From NCBI GenBank assembly GCA_052387335.1, contig JBQTJH010000125.1, forward strand, positions 1-54,568: a stretch of 54,568 bases of DNA, in the 5' to 3' direction. The notes beneath the pieces were generated by a model. It searched no databases. It was not told the origin of the DNA and saw only the letters and a program-made list of their open reading frames with translations. The DNA is from Panacagrimonas sp052387335. Its GTDB lineage: Bacteria; Pseudomonadota; Gammaproteobacteria; Nevskiales; Nevskiaceae. Shown here one piece after another: positions 16,869 through 24,662 of the stretch (positions are counted from its first letter, which is position 1; every line of letters starts with the position of its first letter). The position numbers and the translations under genes are program-made.

Positions 16869-17249
16869 GTGTCGACAGCGGTTGCCGCAAAAATCATGGT
16901 CATCGACGACAGCCAGACCATACGGCGGACGGCGGAATCGCTGCTGGCCAAGGAAGGCTTCACCGTGGTGACCGCCCAGGACGGATTCGAGGCCCTGGCC
17001 AAGATTGCCGACCATCATCCCGACCTGGTGTTCATCGACATCATGATGCCGCGCCTGGATGGTTATCAGGCCTGCGCGCTGATCAAGTCCAATCCGCGCT
17101 ACGCCTCCACGCCCGTCATCATGCTGTCGTCCAAGGACGGCATTTTTGACCGCGCGCGCGGCCGCATTGTCGGGTCCGACGAATACCTGACCAAGCCGTT
17201 CACGCGCGACGAGCTGCTCGGCGCGGTGCGCACGCATCTACGCAAATGA
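16869..17249 (+). CDS. pilG: PilG-like response regulator
   Basis: A 126-residue single receiver domain. KIMVIDDSQTIRR holds the acidic residues, LVFIDIMMPRLDG the phosphoacceptor Asp, and MLSSKDG the conserved switch residue. GRIVGSDEYLTKPFTRDELL is typical of PilG, the regulator that promotes pilus extension in the Pil-Chp pathway. It starts with GTG after a GAGGGG ribosome binding site. Its last codon and stop overlap the pilI start as ATGA. It heads the plus-strand operon pilG-pilI-chpA-chpC. Confidence 0.93.
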   Translation: MSTAVAAKIMVIDDSQTIRRTAESLLAKEGFTVVTAQDGFEALAKIADHHPDLVFIDIMMPRLDGYQACALIKSNPRYASTPVIMLSSKDGIFDRARGRIVGSDEYLTKPFTRDELLGAVRTHLRK

Positions 17250-17794
17250 GTGCAAGCCTGCTTGAATTGAGCGCACAACCTTTCGATCTGCTGGTCGAGC
17301 TTGATCGGCGCCTGCGCTCGCTGCGCGCCGATCTTGCCGGTGGCGGCACCGAGGTCTGGCAGGGCCTGGCGTTTCGCAGCGGCAGCCGCTGGATGGTGGC
17401 GCCCAAGGCGGACGTCGGCGAGGTTATCCAGCCGCCGCGCGTTACGCGCGTGCCGCACGGACGGCCCTGGCTGACGGGCGTGGCCAATGTGCGCGGCAAC
17501 CTGCTCACCTTGATCGATCTGGGTCGTCTGTTCGGCGAGCACAGCAGCGAGGGGGGGCGCACCACGCGCGCGCTGGTGCTGAAGTCCGACCAGGTCGCGG
17601 CCGGCTTACTGGTGGACGAAGTGGCCGGGTATCGCCAGTTCACCGCCCGTGAACAAACCCAGCCGCAGCTGCCGGCGGACGATCCGATTGCGCCCTATCT
17701 GCTGGGCGGATTTCTGCGCGAGGGTCGGACTTGGCAGGTGCTGAGCCTGCACAAGCTGGTGGCCTCGGAAACCTTGCGCCGTGCGGGCTGGTGA
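17246..17794 (+). CDS. pilI: PilI, CheW-like adaptor
   Basis: A 182-residue CheW-domain protein linking the PilJ receptor to the ChpA kinase. Typical CheW features are RVPHGRPWLTGVANVRGNL with the following LTLIDLGRLFG, then ALVLKSDQVAAGLLVDEVAGYRQF. The ATG overlaps the pilG stop (ATGA), implying translational coupling, and the stop lies one base before the chpA ATG. A run of seven Gs (17551-17557) lies in the coding sequence; such runs occur elsewhere in this GC-rich DNA. Confidence 0.92.
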   Translation: MSASLLELSAQPFDLLVELDRRLRSLRADLAGGGTEVWQGLAFRSGSRWMVAPKADVGEVIQPPRVTRVPHGRPWLTGVANVRGNLLTLIDLGRLFGEHSSEGGRTTRALVLKSDQVAAGLLVDEVAGYRQFTAREQTQPQLPADDPIAPYLLGGFLREGRTWQVLSLHKLVASETLRRAGW

Positions 17795-17795
17795 C

Positions 17796-20700
17796 ATGAC
17801 CCAGACCGATACGCCGGTAGCCGGCCCCACGCACGGCGTCGCCGCTGGCTTGTACTGGGTGCGGGGCGAGCTGGAAGAAAATCTCAAGATTGCCGGCCAG
17901 CTGGTCGAGCAGCATTGCGAAGACCCGCTGGACCCGGGCGCGCTGAATCAGGCGCTGACCCATCTGCACGAGGTGCGCGGCGCCGCAGTGCTGATCCAGG
18001 CCTATGGCGTGGCTTTGCTGGCCGAAGAGATCAAGCAGACCGTGCAGGATTTGATCGCCGGTCGCGTCCACGAGATCGACCCGGCCTATGCGGCCGTGGT
18101 CAGCGCCTGCGTGCAGGCCACCGATTATCTGGACCTGTTGCTGCAGGGACAGCCCGACTGCGTGCTGGTGCTGCAGCCCATCATCAATGAGTTGCGCCTG
18201 TCGCGCGGCAAGAGCCTGCTGACCGAGGACGACTTGTTCGTCGCCCAGTTCCGCGTACTCGGCCTGGGTTTGGACTGGGACGCCAGCCGCGTGCTCGGCC
18301 CGGACGCGCAGTCCGAGGCCTTGCGTCTGACCTCCATGTTCTCCAGCGCGCTGCTCGCCTGGTTCAAGGAACAGGACAGCGCGCGGGCGCTGTCGCGCAT
18401 CGGCCGCATTTGCGAACTGCTGGGCGAGGCCTCGCGCGAGCGGGCGCTGCATCAGTTGTGGCGTACGGCCGCGGCCTGCGTCGAGGCGCTGCTGTCCAAG
18501 ACCCTGGACGAAACCCTGGAACTCAAGCGCCAGTTCGGACGCGCCGGCCAGTTGCTGAAGATTCTGGCGGAATCCGGCGAGGCGGTGGCGCTGCGGCAGA
18601 TGAGCGATGTGTCGCTGCGCCTGCTGTTCTATGTCGGGCGTTCGCGCGGCACCGGCGCGCGCGTCATGACCCTGCGTCGCGATCTGCAGCTGGATACCTG
18701 GCTGCCCTCGGTCGACGCGGTGCAACTCAGCCGCGCGCGCCTGCGCGGCGCCAACACCGGCCTGCTCGGTCGCGTGGCCGAAGAACTGCGCGTAGAACTG
18801 GCCGAGGTGCGCGACGGCATCGACCTGGCGCTGCGATCCGGCGCCAGTCAGGAAGATTTCGAGAACACCGCGCAGCGCCTCAAGCGCGTGGCCGACACCC
18901 TGCTGGTGCTCGGCCTGTCGTCAGAAAGCCAGGCGCTGGCACAGCCAGTGGAGACCTTGCGCGAGGCCAGCGGGCAGGTCCAGGCGACGCCGCAGGCCTG
19001 GCTGGAATTTGCCACCGCCGTGTTGCAGGTCGATCAGTCGCTGGACGCGGCGCTCTACCGGCAATTGCGCGCCGTGGCGGTCGACGGCTCGGCGCCGCGC
19101 GCGCCCGTCGGCGATCTGCGCGACGGCACCGCCGCGGTGCTGCGCGAATCACTGATCAATGTTGCGCGCATCAAGACCTACATCGAGGCCTACATCAAGG
19201 CTGAGGATGTCTTGGGTCTGCCCGAGGCGGTGCGCCTGCTGGACGAAATCGCCGCCGGCTTCCGCATCCTGGACCTGGGCCGCGCCGAAGATCTGGTGCT
19301 GGACATGCAGCGCTTCCTACAGTCGCCCGAGTTCGCCTCGGTGCGCGCCAGCAACACCGCAGCCGGTCGCTTTGCCGACGCCATCGCGGCGGTGGAGTAC
19401 TACCTGGAATTCCGGCGCGACGCCTCGCCTGGCGCCGAGCGTGTGCTGTCCCACCTCGAAACCCTGGTCGGGCGCCTGAGCGAAAAGCCCGAGCCAGAAG
19501 TGATCGCCGCAGTCGAGCCCGCACTCGAATTCGCAGCCGACCTGGCGCCGCCAGTGCAAGACGTGCCGCAGATCCAGCCCTTCGAGCTGGCCTTGCTGGA
19601 TGGCGAAATCCCGGTGCCGCCACCCGTGCAGACACCGCCAGCGGTGGCCGATGAATGGATGCGGGCCGCGTCGACCCGCGATCTGACGCCTCAGGTCGTG
19701 CCGTCTGCCGAAACCCTGGTTCCTGCTGCGCCGCCGGTTGAAGCCGCTGCCTCGGAACCGGCGCAGCAGATTGAGACCGTGGATCCGGAAATCCGCGACG
19801 TCTTCATCGAAGAGGCCGACGAGGTCCTGCAGACCTTGCAGCAGAGCCTGCCGCGCTGGCTGCGCCAGACCGACGACCGCGACCTGCTCAACACCATCCG
19901 GCGTGGGTTTCACACGCTCAAGGGCAGCGGCCGCATGGTCCGCGCCGACGACATCGGCGAGTTTTCCTGGGCCATGGAAAACCTGCTCAACCGCGCGCTC
20001 GACCGCACGCTGGAGATCAGCACCCCGCTGGTCGATACGCTGCGCGACGCGGTCGGCCTGCTGCCGGCGCTGATCCAGTCATTCCGCGAACACAGCGCTC
20101 CACCGGCGCAGACCTATCCGCTGGCCGAGGTGGCGCGCCAGCTGGCGGCCGGCCTGGCGGCGTCCAGCGACAGCGCCGAACTGCTGGCGGTGTTCCGTGG
20201 CGACGCCATGGAACGCCTCAAAGTGGTGATGCGCTGGGTGGCGGAGCAGAACCGCGCGGTCGGCGGATACGCAGTGCCCGACGCGGTGCTGCGCGCGTTT
20301 CATACGCTACGCGGTGCGGCCCTGGCCATCGGCATCAGGCCCGTGGGCGAGGTTGCCGGCGGGCTCGAGGCGTATCTGGAAACCTTGCAGCGCGAGCATC
20401 AGCGCCTGTCCGACGCGGGACTGGATTTGGTCGGCGCGTGTTGCGCGGCGCTGGGTGAGTGGATCGAGCAATGGGGTCAGCCCGGAGCACCGACCGCCGA
20501 CGCGCAGCTGCTGCTGGCGCGCATCGACGCCTTGCGCGCCGAGCAGGGCCAGAACAGCGCTGCCAATGTCACGGAACAGCAGCTGGTCGAAATTTTCTCT
20601 CTGGAGGCGCTGGATCTGATTCAGCGCTTCGAGTCCGATCTGCAGTCCTGGGAGCGCGCGCCGGATACCACCGGCCATGTGCGTGCGCTACGCGCGTACA

Positions 20701-23700
20701 TGCACACGCTCAAGGGCGCAGCGGCCATGGCTACAGCCGGCAATCTGGCTGATCTGGCCGAGGCCCTGAATCAGCGTCTGGGTTCGCTGACCGAAGCAGT
20801 GGGGCCCAAGTCCGGATTCTTCGCCGACATGAAAGCGGTAGTCGCCGAGTTCTATCTGCAGCTCGACGCCTATCGTGAAGGACGGATCGGTGACGGCATC
20901 GCGTTCTGGCTGGCGCGTATCGCGGCGCTGGACGTCAACTCGGTCAAGAGCGAGGCCTCCAGGGTTGCCGCGCCTGATCGCGAGCTGCTGGAAATTTTCC
21001 TGCACGAAGGCGAGGAGCTGGTCGAAGAGATCGAGCGCCATGCCGTGGCCATCGTGTCGCGCCCGGACGACAGCCTTGCCGCCGGCGCCTGGCAGCGTGC
21101 CCTGCATACGCTCAAGGGCAGTGCGCGCGTGGCCGGCCTGCAAGGCATTGGCGATGTGGCGCATTGGCTGGAGACGGCGACCGAAGATGCACAGGCAGCC
21201 GGTCTGCTCGGTGGGCTGCGCTTCCGCACGCAGATGCGCGCGGCGCTGGATGGTCTGCACGAATCGCTGGACGAAGTACGTGTGGGCAGCAGCAGCGGTG
21301 CGTTCGAACGCGTCAAGGCGCGCTACGACGCTGCCAGCCTGATCATCGACGAGCCGCCGATGGCGGCCGAGCTGGAGATTCCGGCAGCGGCCACCCAGCC
21401 GGATGTCGAGCTGGAAGAATTCTTCGACCCGGCCGACGCCGAACTGGTCGACATCTTTGCGCCCGAGGCCAAGGAACTGATTGAGAGTCTGCTGCAGGCG
21501 CTGAACCAGTGGCGACAGGCGCCGCACCGGATCGAATTTGCCCGCGAGATCCAGCGCGACCTGCATACCTTCAAGGGCGGTGCGCGTCTGGCTGGGCTGC
21601 GCAGCCTGGGTGATGCGGCGCACCGGCTCGAAAGCGAGGTGCTGGAGCTGGAGCATCAAGGCGTTGATGCGCAGGCTTTGCAGCGCGTGGAAGAAAGCCT
21701 GAGCCAGTTGCAGCAGCAGCTAGAGCCTGATCTGCAGGTGCTGGCCGTCGCTGAAGTGACGGCGGTCGACGACGCAGTAGCGGACACCGACGCGGTCGCG
21801 GCCCGCGTCAGCGATGCGGTCTGGGATTCGCAGCTGTTCTGGACCCCAGACGGTACGGCAGAGGTCGGTGCCGAGGTGCGGCGCGAAGCGGTGCGCGTGC
21901 CGGTGGATAGGCTCGACACGATGCTCAATCAGGCCGGCGAGATTTCCATTTATCGCTCACGTCTGGAAGAAAACCACGCCACCCTCAGCACCTCGCTGTC
22001 GGAAATGGCGCAGACCATCACGCGCGTGCGCGAACAGCTGCGCCTGATGGATATCGAGACCGAGGCGCAGATCGCCGCGCGCGGAGTCTCGCGCAATGAC
22101 GACGACCAGCAGCCCTACGAGTCGGAGTTCGATGCGCTGGAGATGGACCGCTATTCGCGCATGCAGGAGTTGTCGCGCGCGCTGGCCGAATCCCTGAGCG
22201 ATCTGACTTCGCTGCACGCCTCGCTGGATACGGCCGGTTCCGAGGCCGAGGTCTTGCTGCAGCAGCAGCAGCGCATCAGCACCGAAGTGCAGCAGGGCTT
22301 GATGGGCACCTTGATGGTGCCGTTCTCGCGTCAGGTGCAGCGCCTGGCGCGCGTGGTGCGGCAGACCGCCGAACAGAACGGCAAGCAGGCGCGGGTCGAA
22401 TTCAGCGGCGCCGAGAGCGAGCTGGACCGCAATGTGCTGGAGCGCATGACCGCGCCGCTGGAGCACCTGCTACGCAACGCCGTGGTGCATGGTGTTGAAA
22501 GCCCGGCCGAGCGTGTCGGCGCTGGCAAGCCGATCGAAGGTGTGATCCGCGTGGGCCTGCGTCGTGAAGGCTCGCAGCTGGTGATCGAGGTGCAGGACGA
22601 TGGCCGCGGTCTGGATCTGACCGCCATCCGCGTGCAGGCGGTGCGACGTGGCCTGATGCGCGCCGATGCCGTGGTCAGCGACGACGACCTCGCGCGCTTC
22701 GTTTTCGAGCCCGGGTTCTCGACCGCCGGCACGCTGACCCAGGATGCCGGTCGCGGCATCGGCACTGATGTGGTCGCGGCCGAGGCCAAGCAGCTTGGCG
22801 GTACCGTCGATGTGCTCAGCGAAACCGGCCGCGGCACGCGCTTCCGCATCCGTCTGCCGCTGATGCTGACGGTGTCGCAGGCCCTGGTGGTGCAGGTGGG
22901 CGAAGAACTGTTCGCGGTGCCGCTATCGGCGGTGGAAGGCATTGCGCGTGCCTCGCGCGAAAGCCTCACCGACATGCTGCAGCCGGGTGGCCCTGCGCTG
23001 GAGTACGGCGGTGAGCAGTACGAAGTCTCGCGCCTGGGCGATCTGGTAGGGATTCCGACCCCCGCGCGCCTGGAAGCGCGCAGCCTGCCGGCCATCCTGA
23101 TGCGCCTGAGCGATGGTCTGGGCGGCGGGCGTCGCGTCGCGGTGGTGGCCGAGCGTCTCATCGGCAATCGCGAAATCGTGACCAAGGCCGCAGGCCCGAT
23201 TCTCGGCTCGGTCGCCGGGATTTCCGGCGCCACCATCCTGGCCGACGGCCGCGTGATGCTGATCGTCGACGTGCCGGCGCTGATCCAGGAAGCCACGCGC
23301 CGCCGTCTGAGCAGCGACGCCGCCGCCGCGCCGATGCTGGCCGAGGACTCACGCCGCCTGATCATGGTGGTGGACGACTCCATCACCATCCGCCGCGTCA
23401 CCGAACGCCTGCTCAGCCGCAAGGGTTTCCGCGTGGTCACCGCCAAGGACGGTCTGGACGCCATGGCGTCCTTGCAGACCGAGGTGCCGGACGCGGTGCT
23501 GCTGGATATCGAGATGCCGCGCGCCGACGGCTTCGAGGTCGCCGCCTTCATCCGCAACACGCCGCGCACCGCCAACCTGCCGATCATCATGATCACCTCG
23601 CGCTCCGGCGATAAGCATCGCGAACACGCGCGGCAGCTCGGCGTGGACCGCTACATGATCAAGCCCTATCAGGAAGACCAGCTGATGTTCGAGCTGCACG

Positions 23701-23735
23701 CCCTGCTGGACGCGGCGACCACCCACGCGGCCTGA
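17796..23735 (+). CDS. chpA: ChpA/PilL-type hybrid histidine kinase
   Basis: A 1979-residue CheA-like kinase, the hub of the Pil-Chp system. Histidine phosphotransfer (Hpt) sites are visible at H706 (FHTLKGSGR), H836 (FHTLRGAA), H970 (MHTLKGAA), H1104 (LHTLKGSAR) and H1257 (LHTFKGGAR). A degenerate N-terminal one reads LHEVRGAA (H58). The dimerisation region begins near 1365. The ATPase domain (about 1545-1690) has LLRNAVVHGVE, QDDGRGLD and GRGIGTDVV. A CheW-like domain spans about 1690-1825. A C-terminal receiver has VVDDSITIRR (D1860/D1861), phosphoacceptor D1904 and MIKPY. Pseudomonas ChpA is about 2470 residues, so this one is shorter, with fewer Hpt-like modules. An ATG one base after the pilI stop is the start; a GTG 15 bases upstream lies inside pilI. 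Confidence 0.95.
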   Translation: MTQTDTPVAGPTHGVAAGLYWVRGELEENLKIAGQLVEQHCEDPLDPGALNQALTHLHEVRGAAVLIQAYGVALLAEEIKQTVQDLIAGRVHEIDPAYAAVVSACVQATDYLDLLLQGQPDCVLVLQPIINELRLSRGKSLLTEDDLFVAQFRVLGLGLDWDASRVLGPDAQSEALRLTSMFSSALLAWFKEQDSARALSRIGRICELLGEASRERALHQLWRTAAACVEALLSKTLDETLELKRQFGRAGQLLKILAESGEAVALRQMSDVSLRLLFYVGRSRGTGARVMTLRRDLQLDTWLPSVDAVQLSRARLRGANTGLLGRVAEELRVELAEVRDGIDLALRSGASQEDFENTAQRLKRVADTLLVLGLSSESQALAQPVETLREASGQVQATPQAWLEFATAVLQVDQSLDAALYRQLRAVAVDGSAPRAPVGDLRDGTAAVLRESLINVARIKTYIEAYIKAEDVLGLPEAVRLLDEIAAGFRILDLGRAEDLVLDMQRFLQSPEFASVRASNTAAGRFADAIAAVEYYLEFRRDASPGAERVLSHLETLVGRLSEKPEPEVIAAVEPALEFAADLAPPVQDVPQIQPFELALLDGEIPVPPPVQTPPAVADEWMRAASTRDLTPQVVPSAETLVPAAPPVEAAASEPAQQIETVDPEIRDVFIEEADEVLQTLQQSLPRWLRQTDDRDLLNTIRRGFHTLKGSGRMVRADDIGEFSWAMENLLNRALDRTLEISTPLVDTLRDAVGLLPALIQSFREHSAPPAQTYPLAEVARQLAAGLAASSDSAELLAVFRGDAMERLKVVMRWVAEQNRAVGGYAVPDAVLRAFHTLRGAALAIGIRPVGEVAGGLEAYLETLQREHQRLSDAGLDLVGACCAALGEWIEQWGQPGAPTADAQLLLARIDALRAEQGQNSAANVTEQQLVEIFSLEALDLIQRFESDLQSWERAPDTTGHVRALRAYMHTLKGAAAMATAGNLADLAEALNQRLGSLTEAVGPKSGFFADMKAVVAEFYLQLDAYREGRIGDGIAFWLARIAALDVNSVKSEASRVAAPDRELLEIFLHEGEELVEEIERHAVAIVSRPDDSLAAGAWQRALHTLKGSARVAGLQGIGDVAHWLETATEDAQAAGLLGGLRFRTQMRAALDGLHESLDEVRVGSSSGAFERVKARYDAASLIIDEPPMAAELEIPAAATQPDVELEEFFDPADAELVDIFAPEAKELIESLLQALNQWRQAPHRIEFAREIQRDLHTFKGGARLAGLRSLGDAAHRLESEVLELEHQGVDAQALQRVEESLSQLQQQLEPDLQVLAVAEVTAVDDAVADTDAVAARVSDAVWDSQLFWTPDGTAEVGAEVRREAVRVPVDRLDTMLNQAGEISIYRSRLEENHATLSTSLSEMAQTITRVREQLRLMDIETEAQIAARGVSRNDDDQQPYESEFDALEMDRYSRMQELSRALAESLSDLTSLHASLDTAGSEAEVLLQQQQRISTEVQQGLMGTLMVPFSRQVQRLARVVRQTAEQNGKQARVEFSGAESELDRNVLERMTAPLEHLLRNAVVHGVESPAERVGAGKPIEGVIRVGLRREGSQLVIEVQDDGRGLDLTAIRVQAVRRGLMRADAVVSDDDLARFVFEPGFSTAGTLTQDAGRGIGTDVVAAEAKQLGGTVDVLSETGRGTRFRIRLPLMLTVSQALVVQVGEELFAVPLSAVEGIARASRESLTDMLQPGGPALEYGGEQYEVSRLGDLVGIPTPARLEARSLPAILMRLSDGLGGGRRVAVVAERLIGNREIVTKAAGPILGSVAGISGATILADGRVMLIVDVPALIQEATRRRLSSDAAAAPMLAEDSRRLIMVVDDSITIRRVTERLLSRKGFRVVTAKDGLDAMASLQTEVPDAVLLDIEMPRADGFEVAAFIRNTPRTANLPIIMITSRSGDKHREHARQLGVDRYMIKPYQEDQLMFELHALLDAATTHAA

Positions 23736-23754
23736 TTCCGAACCCACTCCTGCC

Positions 23755-24210
23755 ATGGCCGACACGCTCTACGCGATCCTGATCCAGATCACCGGGCAGA
23801 TGCTGCTATTGCCCAACGCCGCGGTGGCGGAGGTCACGGCACTGGATCGCTTCGAACCTGCAGAAGAAGGTAGCCCGGACTGGCTCGCCGGCTGGCACGC
23901 CACGGCCGAGCGCCGCGTGCCGGTGCTCAACTTTGAAGCGCTGTCCGGCAAGGCCAAACCCGGCACCAGCCGCCGCGGCCGTGTGGTGATCGTCAACCCG
24001 GTCGGTCCGCGTGTCGGCGCCGGCGGCTACGGCCTGCTCGCGCAAGGCCATCCGCACATGGTGTCCGTCGCCCGCGGCGCGATCGAGGCGGTGGCCTTGC
24101 ACGAGGGTGACGAACAGGCGCCGGTGCTGTCGCGCGTGCGCATGGCCGGACAGGAAGCGCTGATTCCGGACCTGGAACGCATCGAGACACGGCTCGCCGG
24201 GCTGGCCTAG
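23755..24210 (+). CDS. chpC: ChpC-like CheW-domain protein
   Basis: A 151-residue small CheW-like protein, 19 bases after chpA. Features are LLPNAAVAEVTAL at the N-terminus, AERRVPVLNFEALSG, and GRVVIVNPVG followed by GYGLLAQGHPHMVSV. In Pseudomonas, chpC near the end of the pil-chp cluster encodes a second CheW homologue that links other receptors to ChpA; position and sequence suggest the same here. No pilK methyltransferase or chpB methylesterase gene is next to it, so the adaptation enzymes are missing from this locus. Confidence 0.8.
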   Translation: MADTLYAILIQITGQMLLLPNAAVAEVTALDRFEPAEEGSPDWLAGWHATAERRVPVLNFEALSGKAKPGTSRRGRVVIVNPVGPRVGAGGYGLLAQGHPHMVSVARGAIEAVALHEGDEQAPVLSRVRMAGQEALIPDLERIETRLAGLA

Positions 24211-24242
24211 CGCAGATTTACGGTTCGCAAACCGGCGGGCCC

Positions 24243-24272
24243 TTCGACGTCAGGCCCTGTGCGGCCTACAAT
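24243..24272 (+). promoter_or_regulatory. Possible sigma-70 promoter of fdxA
   Basis: TTCGAC (24243-24248) and TACAAT (24267-24272) are separated by 18 bases, 33 bases before the fdxA ATG. The -10 is good, the -35 is weak. This is the only promoter-like match in the chpC-fdxA gap. Confidence 0.4.
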
Positions 24273-24305
24273 TTGCGCCCCCCGACGTTCGCTTCAGGAT
24301 TGGCC

Positions 24306-24629
24306 ATGACCTTTGTCGTCACCGAGAACTGCATCAAGTGCAAGTACACCGACTGTGTTGAGGTCTGCCCGGTCGACTGCTTTCACGAGGGGCCGAACTA
24401 TCTGGTGATCGACCCCGAAGAGTGCATCGACTGCACCCTGTGCGAACCCGAGTGCCCCGCCAATGCCATCGTCGCCGAGGACGATCTCAAGGCCGAAGAT
24501 GCGCATTTCAAGGCCTTGAACGCCGAGCTGACCAAGATCTGGCCGGTCATCACTGAGCGCAAGGACCCGCCCGAGGGTGCCAAGGACTGGGATGGCAAGC
24601 CGGGCAAGCTGGCTCTTCTGGAACGCTAA
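24306..24629 (+). CDS. fdxA: Seven-iron ferredoxin FdxA
   Basis: A 107-residue bacterial ferredoxin carrying one [3Fe-4S] and one [4Fe-4S] cluster. The cysteine pattern is C9, C12-region, C17 and C21 in ENCIKCKYTDCVEVCPVDCF, then CIDCTLCEPECP. The long C-terminal tail (ALNAELTKIWPVITERK) is typical of FdxA of Azotobacter/Pseudomonas type. It passes electrons to unknown partners in the cytoplasm. The ATG at 24306 gives the family's MTFVVTENC start; an in-frame start at 24273 would add unrelated residues. It is followed after 33 bases by the AddB-like gene. Confidence 0.93.
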   Translation: MTFVVTENCIKCKYTDCVEVCPVDCFHEGPNYLVIDPEECIDCTLCEPECPANAIVAEDDLKAEDAHFKALNAELTKIWPVITERKDPPEGAKDWDGKPGKLALLER

Positions 24630-24662
24630 ACCCGCGTCGATCACGCCGCCGTCGGCCGCACC

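Noticed and set aside
22331..23596. A 421-codon open frame antisense to chpA
   Set aside because: It is low-complexity (Ser/Arg/Thr-rich), without motifs, and opposite the well-supported kinase and receiver domains.
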